Shown here: positions 38,151-49,559 of the stretch, one piece after another
How the letters are laid out: each line of letters starts with the position of its first letter
Numbering within the stretch: position 1 is the first letter of the stretch
Source of the DNA: Crocodylus rhombifer
Taxonomy: Eukaryota > Chordata > Crocodylia > Crocodylidae
Direction: 5' to 3'
NCBI GenBank assembly: GCA_038503035.1
Contig: JAVSML010000027.1
Location: forward strand, 1,714,291 to 1,778,290
Length of the DNA: 64,000 bases
Notes under the pieces: model-generated
What the model was told of the DNA's origin: nothing
What the model saw: the letters and a program-made list of their open reading frames with translations, nothing else
The model's database searches: none
Translations under genes and position numbers: made by a program

Positions 38151-39539
38151 AGGGAGAGACTGCCGCATTTTTTTTATTTTTTACAATGCTGTAGTCATTA
38201 GAACCTTAACATTACAGCCAAATCCAGTTTTATGGAGTATTCTGCAGAGTGTGCTAATGAATTATGCCAAGCCAGAAAACAGAAGTGTGCATAAAACTGA
38301 ATGATGTTCTCACTGGCATATATAGACTTGCCAAGCATCTGCTCTTACAAACACTGTAATAAGACCTGTTCCAAGCCTTAAGAATTGCTGCAATTGTGTG
38401 CAGTGAGTTCAATGTACAAGTAGAACTTGGTGAACCAGGAGGAATGGCACATAACCATGCAGGTCATCTTGAAAATACCACAATCTTAGTTAAGTAGTAC
38501 AAAATGTTTACCTTTATGTGCTTAGAATGAAAGAAAGATAACTCCAACAATGCTCTTTCAGAGAAAAAAAAAACAAAAGCCTTGGAGAAAATAGCAAAAC
38601 CCTAATGAACTAGAAAAGTGAATGGGAGGTAGCATAAATTCTACTTAGCCTTTTGATACCTCATTACTAGTTTGCTTCACATCTACACCTAGTGTATTCA
38701 TACTGTTTGTTCCTTGTGTTGTTGTCTCATCTCTGCTAGTTCTTAGCTTTCTTACCTTGCCTTCTATGTACATCTCTTCTTGTAACTGATTTTAACAAAA
38801 CTTCATCATTTTGTTTTTATTTTTCAATATTATTTAGGCAATTCTCATTTATAGCTTAGTATCCTCTCATGAGCCTTCTTACCATTTCAAAACCTCTCCT
38901 TACTGTCTGTTTTTGCCTCTACAAATGGTTCCTGCTGAAAGCTCTGGGTCCAAGATGTGCCAGTTCTTTCCTATTCCATGTCCATTTAGAATAATCTACA
39001 CTATAATACAGCAATTCCTTTTCACAATTCCAATGTAATGAACAACGTAAGATATCAGGGAGGAATGTCCCTAAGTCTCTACAAATAGTACTAATACAAG
39101 TATTGCACTGCAGTTCAGGTACAGAATGTTGACATTTTTACCACTTTCTGAAATGGTAAAAATGAGCCACTTCCAACTGCTATTAATGAAATCAGTAGAA
39201 GGGTGGCCCTTTCTTATCTAGTGACCAGTAATTGTATAGAAGGAAGATTTCGTTTTAAATACAACCTGTGAAGCAACAAAGCATGTACAGGCAATACTAA
39301 GACTTTAAGTCTTAATAAGCTCTGGCATATTAAAGCTATTATTCTGCAGGCCTTATTAAACTGCAGTAGAAATAATACAAGTAGTTTCATTAAATCAAGA
39401 AACTGGGTTCTCTTCTGTGCCAAGATCTACCTGGCTCAGGAGAAAGATGAGCATCAGTGAACCACATCTAGGTCCCTAATCTGCTAAACTTTGGCAAAAT
39501 TGAGCCCAGCTCCTCCTCTGATTTTAGCTGAAATGTCTT

Positions 39540-39650
39540 CACTTCTTGGGAGAGGCAAGGATTGTTGTGGTTGATATCTTCTATTGGACCAACTGCATAG
39601 GTAGACAAACTTTTGGGTACTACTTACCTTTTCTTAGGTCTCAGTAGATC
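39540..39650. repeat. Interspersed repeat fragment, 'ctattggaccaact' type
   Basis: 'gatatcttctattggaccaac' followed by 'acttttgggtac' and 'ttcttaggtct' matches, from memory, a repeat common in reptile genomes. Class not assigned. Confidence 0.45.
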
Positions 39651-40746
39651 ATCTAAGTCAATTCACGGCTCTTTTGAAGAAAGGGGGCAGAACTCAGAGG
39701 GACTGTCTCAGCAGCTTCAGAAAGGCCAGCAGTAAGTAAATGTTTTTAAAGAGAATAGTGGTTGAAGACCTAGGTCCTTATCTTTTGGAGAAGAGAGAGT
39801 GTACATTTGTTACAAAAATGCTGACCAATTAACAGTTTTGTGTAATGAATTTAAAATAGCAAGTTGTCCATATTTTAACTGAAGAGTTACTCCTACCTTA
39901 GCAATGTAGACTGCAGTGTCCTATTTATTGAGTTTGCATGTTACACGAAAATCAAAGTTTTTATTAAGCTATCAGAAGAAGAAACTTAAGTTGTTACAGT
40001 TGTGAGATAGGAACCTAAAGTGTGCCTGAAGAAAAATGAGCTGGCTAACAATGGGAGTTTGGCAGCAACTTCACCATTTATAGAGAATCTGTCTATCTCA
40101 TACGATCTGTATAAAATAGACCTTGCTTAGGTTAGGGAAAGGTCACAAGTTATACAAAGTTTGGATAATCTAAATGTGTTACTCAAAACTAACCCTCCTG
40201 TGTATAGTAAATATTATTTGAACCTGTATTATTAAGAACATGCCAGGATTCAAAAGATTAAATAAGGAAGATGTAATTATGAGCTAAATAATAAACAGAG
40301 CAGCTTTGGTTCCCCTTGTGTTTTTCACTTTCCTGCTATTGTTTCATAGATGACTGTTATACAAAGAGCAGCTTAGGTCAGCTACTATAAATTACAATTT
40401 TAGTACAATAGTAATCCACTAATATTATTTCAGAGCTTGATCAAAGTACTTCAAACAGCTTCTCTAAACTTTTCCACATGGGGGGAGGGGAAGAGGGAGG
40501 AATGGCAAAGACTCATTTTCATGGCTTAACTATGTCAGTTTTTACAAGAATTTTTTTCTTGATTTAGAATTGCATTATGCAGTGTACAACTAGGTTTTTT
40601 TTATTCAATGTTATTGGGAATGTACAAGATATGCATAATTTATTTGCAGCCTATAATAAACATGATATGTAATACTAATTTAGGGGATTTTGAATAAAAT
40701 TAGTTGGTATATTTCTCAGGCCACTTGCTTCTTTAATAGTGAGGAC

Positions 40747-41090
40747 TCATTTAGAGCTGTGACAAATTTTTGTCTTTTGTGTGTATTTTTAAACAAAAAC
40801 TCAGAACAAAATTAGTACCAGAAAATTTTTTAAATCTTGTCACAACTCTAAATGAGGCTTCTCTATCACATTTCTTGTACTCATAGGCAACTGGTAGGGG
40901 GTACACCCCTGACGGGGCTGGTGCCCCCCCCTGACAGCTAATACCAACGCTGTCGGCAGGGCCGGTTCCCCCCTCCCCCAGATTAAGGAGGCACCAGTCA
41001 CTCAAAGTTGCACTAGTTTTGTTCTGAGTTTTTGCTTTAAAATACACCAATTCTATTTCAAATGATTTAATTCTGCTCACTAGCATTTAT
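40747..41090. repeat. Compound inverted repeat around a GC-rich core
   Basis: Two layers of symmetry are visible. A 24-base arm at 40747-40770 pairs with 40832-40855 (few mismatches). A 35-base arm at 40781-40815 pairs with 41013-41047 (about 3 mismatches by eye; core ACTCAGAACAAAA). Between them lies a GC-rich spacer (about 40880-40985). It is probably a non-autonomous DNA element. The 111-codon minus frame across it is not a gene. Confidence 0.55.
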
Positions 41091-41844
41091 TGGAGGCAGT
41101 ATGCTAGTTTCACCACTATCTTGGACTGGATTTAACCTAATCTGAACAATCCCATATCATCTGCACAGACCCATGGATGTGGCATTGTGATGTCAAAACA
41201 AAATGAAATGTCAATGCAAGTGTATAGAGACAATGTAACAATATTGAAACCATGTCAGTGCACATCTACAGAGACCATGTAACTCTGTCAGTGTGATTCT
41301 AGGCAGATCACTTTGAAATGTTAAAATGAAATGAAACTTAAGTCAATTAGGCAATAATAATTGAAGTTCAGGGATTAATTGAGGCCGAAGGTGAGGCCAA
41401 TGACCATTAACCCCTGTTGGTCATTAATTCACAAAGAAATATCCTTGGTTAAGGCTATTTACATTATTACTCATCCTCACTGTTACAATATTTTTATAGT
41501 TTGTCTATAACAGTGTTCCCATAAAGTATTGTGCAGGTCATTTCAGCTGCCATTACTATAATGCCATGTTTTCTTAGCTAGTATACAAAGCCAATTGCAT
41601 CTTATTTTAGTTTATATACCTGGTAGCACTAAAAGGCTACCAGTCACCTTCAAACTCAGTCAAAGGTTTATAAACCAATGTATATAAAATAAGCACATCA
41701 TAAAGGGTTAAGTGATGTTTATCTCTGACCTTTCTAACAAAACAAAAGTGCAACAAGATAAGTATCTAGCATAAGATTCGGGTATATAAATCTAAAAGTA
41801 ATTATGATTTGCATGAGTTTAGCAGAAATAAGGTATTTTATAAC

Positions 41845-43216
41845 CAAAGATCCGGGTTTTCCATTTCCCATGGAAAAAATGGAGTAAACCGCAGATTTAC
41901 TGGCGGCAAGCCGGATTTCTCATTTTACTGGAGAAGCCCACAGATTTTGCAGCTTTGCCACAAGCCCTTTACAGGCTGGCAGAGTTCCAGCCTGCAGAGG
42001 ACTGGGAGGAAGCAGGAGGAGGGCAGTCAAGCAGGGGCACCATGTGCATGTACATGCATCCATGGCCCCAGGCAGCCTGGAGAGCAGCTCCTGCAGTTAA
42101 GCGAAGGGGGGTGGAATTGAGCCCCTATAGAGGAGGGCGGGAGTTGGGCAGGACTGGGGATGCTGCCCACTCAGATGGGGCTTGGGGCCGAGTGCCGCAA
42201 TGCACAGCTGCAGGGCCCTAGCGGGGAGAGGGATAGCACTGTGGGTGGCTCAGCAGGGAGGATGGGGGGGACCTGTGCTGCCCCAGGTCTGTGAGTGGGG
42301 CAGGCATGGGCTGTGGGCTTGGTCTCCTGCCCTGCTGCCCTCCCCCAGGGCCTCTGCAGACCAGTGTGGCAGGGAATAGCAGAGTCATGGGGATAAGCTG
42401 CTTGTCACTGTAAGCTCCATGCTGCCCTGGCAACATGCCACCTCCATGCATGGCACCTTTGATCAGTGCAACTATGCACCACTGCCCTCACTGCAGCTGC
42501 GCATGCAAGGAGCACATCACCAGGACAGCACAGAGCTCACAGCAACAAGCAGCTTCTCCCCATGGTCCCGCTGTTCCCTGCCACATCAGGTCACATCCAC
42601 TGGGTTACCAAGGCCCTGGGGGAGGGCAGGGCAGCAGGGCTGGAGCCCACAGCCCACACCCTCCCCCCCCGCCCTGTACACAGATCTGGAGGGCACAGGT
42701 TCTCCTGCACATCAGGAGTGTGCACAGTGCCTGGGAACCTTCTTCAATCCCCCACCCAAGTCCGCAGTGTGCAGCCTGTCCCTCCTCATGCACAGATCTG
42801 GGGGGGGAGGGGGTCCCACTGTCTCCTAAGGAGTATGCACCCCTGTGAGAAGCTGGCCTCCACAGCAGGGGGGAGCTGGGCTCTGCTCTGCTGCAGCAGC
42901 TGCTCCCTCATGCCAGGGGCAGAGGGCTGCAGACCCAGGTCCCTGACCCAGTAGCCCTAGCAGCTAGGGGCCCCTTCTGACAGGGCTGTGGGTGAAAGGT
43001 ACCAGCAGAGCTGCGGGGGAGTTATGGGGGAGGAAAAAGGCATGAGCAGAGACTAGGAGTTTTGTGGGGGAGTGAGAGGCACCAACAGGGCCAAGGGGCT
43101 GTGAGGGGTGGGGAGAATGAGAGGCATCAGCAGAGCAGGGAGAGGCTGTGGGGGGGGGGGTCTTAATTTTAATGATGGATTTGGGATTTTTTTATCAGAG
43201 AAAACCAGGACCCCTG
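41845..43216. mobile_element. hAT-type element, 1.37 kb, with GC-rich core
   Basis: Termini are CAAAGATCCGGGTTTTCC (left) and, on the complement, CAGGGGTCCTGGTTTTCTC (right). The 8-bp flanks TTTATAAC (41837-41844) and TTTATAAT (43217-43224) match at 7 of 8, the hAT signature. AT-rich ends of about 130 bp enclose about 1.1 kb of GC-rich, purine-skewed, low-complexity sequence. Overlapping long frames in several registers (up to 162 codons at 42466-42954) reflect composition, not coding; no hAT transposase motif is present. Confidence 0.75.
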
Positions 43217-43400
43217 TTTATAATACAATCACAAAACAAGAAGAGCAAATTCTTAATGTCAATAACAATGACTAGGCTGGATAATAATGTACAAAAATCT
43301 CTTTCTTGTATTTAAAGGAATACTAAATATCAAGTCAAGATTGCCAACTATGCAAATCCAGGCTTGTAGTAGATTTCTCAAATCAGCTCAACAGTAATGC

Positions 43401-43470
43401 TAGGGACAGAAATTACACACAAACTGGTATAAGTGATTGGAAACTGGTTCAAATCAGTAACACAAGAGGC
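43401..43470. mobile_element. Partial left end of the 43-45 kb MITE family
   Basis: 'tagggacagaaattacacacaaactggt' repeats the left terminus found again from 43474. The copy is about 70 bp and truncated. Confidence 0.55.
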
Positions 43471-43473
43471 CTA

Positions 43474-44560
43474 GGGACAGATGTTGCACATTAACTGGTT
43501 TAAGGAATCAGAAACTAGTTTAAACCTGTAACAGATGTTTAGTGCACTTAAACAAGTTTGAAAATAACAGGTTTGAGATAAACATGGTTGAATGTTGTAT
43601 CATACTTAACTGATTTGGCTCAAACTGGTTTATGGAAGTCTGTCCCAGACCCTTTGCTGGTTTAAGATAAATCAGACTCCCCCAGCATCACAGCATGCTC
43701 TCTGGGCTGGGCAGGGTTCTCTGCTCCACAGCAGAGCTGGCCCCTCCCTTCTGCTCCCTGGCTGGAGCTCCAACAGAGACTGCAGGTACAGCAGGGTCTA
43801 CCTGGCTTCCACCTGTCCTACCCCCTCTGACCTCTCTGCTTGAGCAGGAATCCCCCCACTCCTTCTCTCCCATCTCCCACAGCAGAGACCCCAGCCCCAC
43901 AGACCCTAGGCATGTGTTATGCTACCTAATGCTGAGAGGTGTCGGTGTGTGTGTCTCCAATTTCACTGTGATGGGCAGACAGAACAGTGGCCACTTAGGG
44001 CTTTTTGCAGCTAATTAACAGGTCAGCTGGTAAACTGTTTAAGAAGGGTTTGAACAAATGGAGAGAGGCTATTGTTTTGCTGATGGGGTGATAAACACTG
44101 TTATCAGTTACCTGCTGGCTTGCTCACCTGTCAGTTTGCTACAGACAGTATAAAGAACCAGGGAGGGAGATTGAAAAGCTCCATATCATCAACAGATGCA
44201 TGCACTGTACACATCCCCTTGCTTCAGTGTGCTAGCAGGGGCTGGGGTCTGCCAACATTCCCACCTTTGATCAGTGAGCGGGGAAAAGCCTGGGATGGTG
44301 CAGGCAGACCTCCCTAATGGGACATCCTGCCAGGGCCTGGCCATGCCCCCACCCCCTCAACTCAGCACTGTGTCATAGAAGGGAGGACTGCTCTAGCATC
44401 CCCCACCCCCAACTTCTAGCCTGAGCCACTGCAAGCATGTGCCTGAATTTTCTCAGTCCAGAGAGAATGTCTGTCTGGTTACAAACTGATTCAGCCTAGC
44501 CAGGTTAGACTAACCAGCAAAGGTTGAATCAATTCAAGCTCAGGCTTTTTTAACATCTTC
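43474..44560. mobile_element. Harbinger-like MITE, long copy
   Basis: It starts GGGACAGATGTTGCACAT and ends in the complement of GAAGATGTT. It is flanked by CTA at 43471-43473 and 44561-44563, a 3-bp duplication fitting PIF/Harbinger. Blocks at about 43565-43720 and 44415-44545 recur in the same order in the next copy, while about 600 bp of GC-richer sequence in the middle is extra. Confidence 0.6.
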
Positions 44561-44563
44561 CTA

Positions 44564-44965
44564 ACCCAGAAGTTCAATGCACATAAACTGCTTTCAGAAT
44601 GACTGAAACTGATTTAAGATAAACCTGGATGGATGTAGTATCAGACTTACCTGATTTGGGTTAAATTGAACTTCTGTCCCAAATCCCTTCCAAATTCAAG
44701 TTAACTTACAATCCCCCAGTATCCCATGATGCTCTGCACCTCCCCACAAAGCCACCCCCTCACAAGGCTAGCCTTGGCTCCAGCTGTCTGCTCCAGCAGA
44801 ACCGGGAGGTACGCACCAGAGCCCACAAGCTTCTGGTGTGGGCCACTGCAAACATTTTGAGAATCAAAAGTGAATGTCTGTTCACTTGCTTATTGGTTCA
44901 ATCTGTGCAGTTTGGACTAACCTGTGAAGCCTGAATCGGCCTCAGGCCTTTTGATTGTCTGTACT
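44564..44965. mobile_element. Harbinger-like MITE, short copy in direct orientation
   Basis: It directly abuts the long copy, sharing its CTA boundary. Blocks at 44605-44760 and 44840-44960 match 43565-43720 and 44415-44545 in order and orientation ('gataaacctgg', 'tgatttgggttaaa', 'tctgtccca', 'gccactgcaa'). The right end is the complement of AGTACAGACAATC. Confidence 0.55.
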
Positions 44966-46203
44966 TAGCCCAAGAATATGAGAATCTTCATATGTCAGGC
45001 ATAAACTAGTATGTGAATTACACTGCCCATAACTAAGAGCATATGGCAAGCACACTCTTATTAGTTGTTGTTTAACATTTATCTTGCATAAGTGACCAGT
45101 GTCCGGTCAGTTTCATAACCTTGTTATCATAAGCACTGTGCAAATAGAGGAAGTTCTAGTCCTGCAATTACAAGTAACCTGTGATGGTTAAACATAAAAT
45201 TGTTCTTTTGGGGTTTTTTGCTACTGACAAATAAATTAGTAACCAACATTCCCCATTTTCTGTTTAACTGCTGGACTTCCAATTGGTATTGTAGTAAAGA
45301 TTTGATAGAGCTCACATTGGCACAATGTAATTTGGTAAGAAAAAAGAGTGAATGAGCATGGTCTTGAATATACTAGAGAAATTCATGCTATTATCATTTT
45401 CTTCCACATAAAAGACCTTGTATCCACATGCTGAAATGCTCCAAAAAATGTTAAGGGAAACTAATACCATTTGAATGCTTCAAGAAAGCTAAACTACTTG
45501 TGTCAGGCAGTTTTTTAACAGTCCAGCTTGTCACTCTCCCAGAATGATCTGCTTCTCAAAACTGAGTTAAAATCTGCAGCATGGGGCATTGCAGGCCATT
45601 TGGTTTAGTGCCTAGTGAAACTGGGAGACTGCCTTAATTTTTGTCTACCATATGGGACTGACTTTTTGTTGTGCTAAACCAACCAAAGGGAAAAAAAGCC
45701 TGTTTAAGTCAGCTTCACTGACATAAATTAGGGTTTACATGGTGTAGTTAGTGCATCTCTATTTGGGGTTTATATGACTCATGTAGTTATCTAAGTGTAA
45801 CTTACTTTAATGTAGGTTCCAAGGTCAACCTGTCTTTTTCAGGACTACAGTTTCCCCATTCATAAAACTGAATATAGTCCTTATGTAAATCACATTGTGC
45901 TTTTATGGTTTGGAGAGCCAAAGTGATATAGAAACCTGCAAACCAAGTGATGTAGAAATAGTCCACTGGAAATGGAAATACTGGATTAACTCAGCTCTTC
46001 CTTTTCTGTAATGAGTATTCATATCACACTCTCCATTTCATATTCTGTCTCAGCATGATAACTCCATAATGAATGAGAAAATAAAAATGGGTTTAATAAG
46101 TTTATTTCCATATGCACTTTATACAGCTACATTTTTAATGTGTTTGGCATTATGTTACATACAAATGATTAAAACATTTTGAAGAAAAGGATTCAGTTAT
46201 AAT

Positions 46204-46663
46204 AGAAATCATAAAAATATAAGGATGGAAGGGACCTCAAGAGACCATCATCCAGCCCCTTCCCCCTGTTCTGAGGCAGAAGTTATCTAGATCACCCCTG
46301 ATGGATGCTTATGTAACCTGTTCTTTAAAATTTTCACTGACAGGGATTACGCCCTTTCCAAGATAACCCATTCCAATGTCATATAGTTAAGTATAGTTAG
46401 TTTTTCTAATATCTAACATAATTTTTACGTGTTTCAGCCAGTTATTTCTTTCCTACCCTCCATGAACATGGAGAACAAAATGATCGCTTTTGTTACCTCT
46501 TCCATGTTTGAAGAGTAAAAATATGTCCCTCTCAATCTGCTCTTTTCTAAACTAAACCATCCATCCTCTTTCTCTCAAATTGTCCTCATAGGTCATGTTT
46601 TTTAAACTTGTAAATTAATTTTGTAGCCTCCTTTGGAACTTAATCCAGTTTGTCTAAATCAGT
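46204..46663 (-). mobile_element. CR1 LINE, 3' end segment (split copy, part 1)
   Basis: Read on the + strand it opens with 'atcataaaaatataaggatggaagggacctc', the inverted CR1 3' end. It then follows the expected CR1 order ('agatcacccctgatggatgc', 'taacctgttct', 'agataacccattccaatg', 'ctaatatctaac'). It stops at 46663, where a hAT end starts, and continues after 48718. Confidence 0.75.
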
Positions 46664-46920
46664 GGTTCTCAACACTTTTAGAATCAAGACACCCTCTCAG
46701 AAAATGCCAGCTCTTTGCTATAACTCCTATTTTGATTACAGAAAAATAACAAAGCAATTCTTCTGCTTCAGAGAATGCAGAAAGGCCTCCAGGTCACAAT
46801 GTTTTTGACACTGGATTCCTATTTGAAATTCACTTATTTCCCTGCTTTACCTGTGGCAGTTTTGGTATCTTTGGACAATATGCCTTGTACTTGTGTGACA
46901 GGTTTGACTAGGTAGTTTTA

Positions 46921-47217
46921 GGACTAAGTTAGACAGAAACCTGTATGGGATGGTTTATGCCAACTTAAGCATAAATTTGATACCTGTATCATGCAGGTAT
47001 CAAATTTACGCCCAATTAATTACTGCACAGTAACACACATGTAGACACATTACTGCACAGTAACACTGTGTGTGGACTGACTTGGAACTAACTTTAGTCC
47101 CAAGTCAGTCCAGGCAGTGTTGATGCGCTTTAATGCCTGCATGTGTAGTCATTGGCCTATTCCTGCTTACTACACAGTAAATTTAAGCCAGCACAAATGC
47201 AGATGTAGACACACCCC
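46921..47217. mobile_element. Harbinger-like MITE with internal hairpins
   Basis: The right end is the complement of GGGTGTGTCTACATCTGC; the left end is degraded. Internal hairpins are perfect: TAAATTTGATACCTG (46972-46986) with 46994-47008, and GGACTGACTTGG (47074-47085) with 47100-47111. Two TTACTGCACAGTAA motifs lie between. The 'taactttagtcccaagtc' block ties it to the 6.1-7.1 kb element. Confidence 0.6.
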
Positions 47218-47220
47218 CTG

Positions 47221-48636
47221 TGTAGGTGTGTGCTTGCCTCCTCTCTATTGTACATTCTCGTGCCACCTTCTCCCGAGCAGCTGATCTTGCTTGCCGGGGA
47301 CCTACGTGTAGACCCCAGAGGGTACCTTGGCTGTCTTCAGGGCAACCCCCTAACTCTCCTGCCACAACTTTGAATGGTTACTCAGTGGAGGGGGTTCCCT
47401 TTGAGGGTGTCTCCAGAACCGTCACACTTCTCGGCGGACATTCACGGGGCTCCAACCTCCCCTACACCCCGACCATGTACCACCCTTTGAGACAGGCCTC
47501 CGAGTCTTTCTGCGGCTATCCCTTATTGGTGTCTTCCCTGGTCTGCGCATTGCCTCTCGATGACGACCACCCAGAGCCCTGGCCGAACCCCAGTGGGAGG
47601 GTGTGGAGACCCTTGGCTTCTTTGGGTTTGTCCTCTCCAGTGCCCTTAGCCTTCTGTGTCTGCTGGTGGTAGGCCCTGGTGGGTTCTTACATGGCTCCTC
47701 TCTACCCCCTTGATGGGGGCTCAGCTACCCTTGCCTGGTGCTAAGGACTCCGCTAATCTACCCTCGCAAAGGGAACCAAGATAGACGAGCCCTAAAGGGC
47801 ACTATCACTGTCTTGACCCTAAACTCCTTTGCCCTAAAATACCCGGCATGAAACAGAACTGAACAAAACCAACACCATGACCACCAGAGAGTTCTGACAG
47901 AAAAGAACAAAAAAAAGGGAGGGAGTAAGCCGAAGAAAATGGAGCACCCACAGTGAGAGCTCCGTACACCCACAGCCCCTAGCGCCTCTAGGCTACGGCA
48001 CCCTCTGGGTCGGGACCCGTGCTTTCACCCCCAGACGGGGTCTCTCTCTCCTCCAAGCTCTGCCTCTGACCAGGAGCTGCAGCCCCTGTTGCCTCTGATT
48101 AAGGCTCTCATGCCGGCTCTCCCAGTGGTCGCTGCAGGTCTCTCCGCTGGCTCCTTTGATCCCCACCGGGCTTCTCTGGCTCAGGGTTCCCCGCAGCTCC
48201 TGCTGCTGCAAATACCGTTGCCGGCCTCCCTGCTGGCATCTTCAATCCCCACCGGTCTCCCCCGGCTCGGGGATCCTTTGCAGCTTCTGCTGCCTCCACC
48301 GCAGCTGCTGTTGCCAGCTGCCAGCTGCAGTGGCAGGATACCTTCTGCCCGGTGGTCCCCCTCTGGTCCTGGGCATCCCCCCAGTGTCTTCAGGGCCGCT
48401 TTTTATCTCCACCAGGTGACATCTCCTCATGACATCACCCAGTCCCAGCTGGATATGGGTGCGGCTGACAGACAGTGCGGGCGGTTTCCCACCATGCATT
48501 TCCTCATTCCTACTGGCCCCTACAACAGGTATGTTGTTTCCTTTTCTCTTTACTTTGGCCTGGGGTTTGCCTGCAAACGTGGCTTCCCCCTCTCCTGATC
48601 CTGTGCCCCTGGGACAAGGTGTTTGCACACCTAACA
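47221..48636 (-). mobile_element. Probable solo LTR of an LTR retrotransposon
   Basis: A 1.4-kb GC-rich block has ends TGTAGGTGTG…CACACCTAACA, i.e. TG…CA with short inverted repeats as in LTRs. Read on the - strand it starts TGTTAGGTGTGC and carries a TATA-like GATAAAAAGC (complement near 48398-48407) well placed between a possible U3 and a downstream R/U5, ending CACACCTACA. A tandem 86-bp repeat lies at about 48147-48310. No internal gag/pol/env sequence and no clear target duplication were seen, so this is a solo LTR or fragment. Superfamily is not assigned. Confidence 0.5.
48147..48310. repeat. Tandem repeat, two 86-bp units, inside the LTR
   Basis: 'ctggctcctttgatccccacc' at 48147 returns as 'ctggcatcttcaatccccacc' at 48233, each followed by GGCTC, GCAGCT and CTGCTGC landmarks in order. 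Confidence 0.6.
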
Positions 48637-48718
48637 GTGCTAATGTTGCACTATATCCCTAAAAGATCTCACAGCAACTAAGTGTGGTAACTAAGTGTTA
48701 CCCTGGTTGAGAGTCATT

Positions 48719-49190
48719 GGCTTACACCTTTCTTAAAAGTTCAGTGCCCAATAGTAGACACTGTACTCCAGCTGAGGCCCTACCAATGGAATAAGTACCC
48801 CCACATTATACCTAGGCCATTCATGTATAATGACATTTGCCTTACTTTGCAGTAGCATCATATCATTGACTCATATTGATTTAGTGGTCTACTTTAACCC
48901 CAGATCCTTTTCTGCAGTACTTCTGCCTGACCAATTATTTGTGTTTGTGTTTTAGATTTTTTTTTCTTCCATTTGTATTTTATTGAATTTTATCTTAATG
49001 ATTTCAGACCACTTTCAAGGTCACTTTGAATTCTAATCCTGTCCTCCAAAGTACTTGCAACCTCAGACAATTTAGTGTCATCCACAGATTCTGTAAATGT
49101 AACTCTCTGCTCCATAATGCCAGGTATTAATGAAAATATTTCCTTTAAATATTAATGACAGAAATCAAGGTGTGGGCTAGATATCACTGA
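48719..49190 (-). mobile_element. CR1 LINE, split copy, part 2
   Basis: The CR1 order resumes: 'agtgcccaatagtagacactgtactccagctgaggcc', 'catcatatcattgactcatattgatttagtg', 'ccccagatccttttctgcagtact', 'ttgaattttatcttaatgatttcagacca', 'tgaattctaatcctgtcctcca'. These are strong CR1 landmarks in inverted orientation. Confidence 0.75.
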
Positions 49191-49199
49191 TAAAGTCAC

Positions 49200-49559
49200 T
49201 GACACTTTGGAGCAATGTGTGTGTGTATATGTGTGTGTGTAAGAGAGAGAGAGAGAAATAGAGAGCAAAGTCTGTGTGATATATATATATATATTCTAAT
49301 ATTTAAAAGCCTAAATCTGTCTGTCTGTCTTCCTGAAACACTATTCACACTCTGATTGGCTAACAGAAACAGCCAATCAGAGTGCTCCAAGTGCGGGAGA
49401 GTGCCACCATGATTCCAAAACAGTGCCGAGAACCGGACAAGGGGTGCAAGTGGCTCCCTGCAAGTGGTGCCAAGGACCAGACAGGGAGTGGGGGAGCCGA
49501 GGCCAGCAGTACTGGCCTTGGCTCCCCCACCCTGCTCTCTGCAAGAGGCAGAACAATGG
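49200..49559. repeat. Microsatellite plus hairpin block inserted in CR1
   Basis: Composite (TG)n, (GA)n and (AT)n tracts at about 49219-49294 precede (CTGT)n. Next comes a perfect 14-base hairpin at 49348-49361/49371-49384 (CACTCTGATTGGCT) and a 17-base hairpin at 49490-49506/49512-49528 (one mismatch). The block replaces CR1 sequence and is probably another non-autonomous element; its termini are unresolved. Confidence 0.5.

Larger units (their letters stand above)
46664..48718. mobile_element. hAT-type element carrying nested insertions
   Basis: Left terminus CAGTGGTTCTCAACACTT. Right terminus, on the complement, CAATGACTCTCAACCAGGG. It splits the CR1 copy: the CR1 match ends at 'gtctaaat' and resumes from 'gcttacac', which would be the two diverged copies of an 8-bp duplication (I recall a CR1 consensus near GTCCACAT at this point). 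Its body is mostly later insertions (a MITE at about 46921-47217 and an LTR at 47221-48636). Confidence 0.6.

Noticed and set aside
42419..42954. Three overlapping + strand frames of 136-162 codons
   Set aside because: All in the low-complexity core of the hAT element. Three registers open at once indicates composition, not coding.
48089..48598. 169-codon + strand frame
   Set aside because: Within the LTR-like block, Ser/Pro/Leu-rich from 86-bp tandem repeats, with competing frames on both strands.
49348..49384. ATTGG/CCAAT hairpin as a promoter CCAAT box
   Set aside because: The two CCAAT-like sites are simply the arms of a perfect inverted repeat inside a repeat block. No TATA box, CpG island or gene follows.
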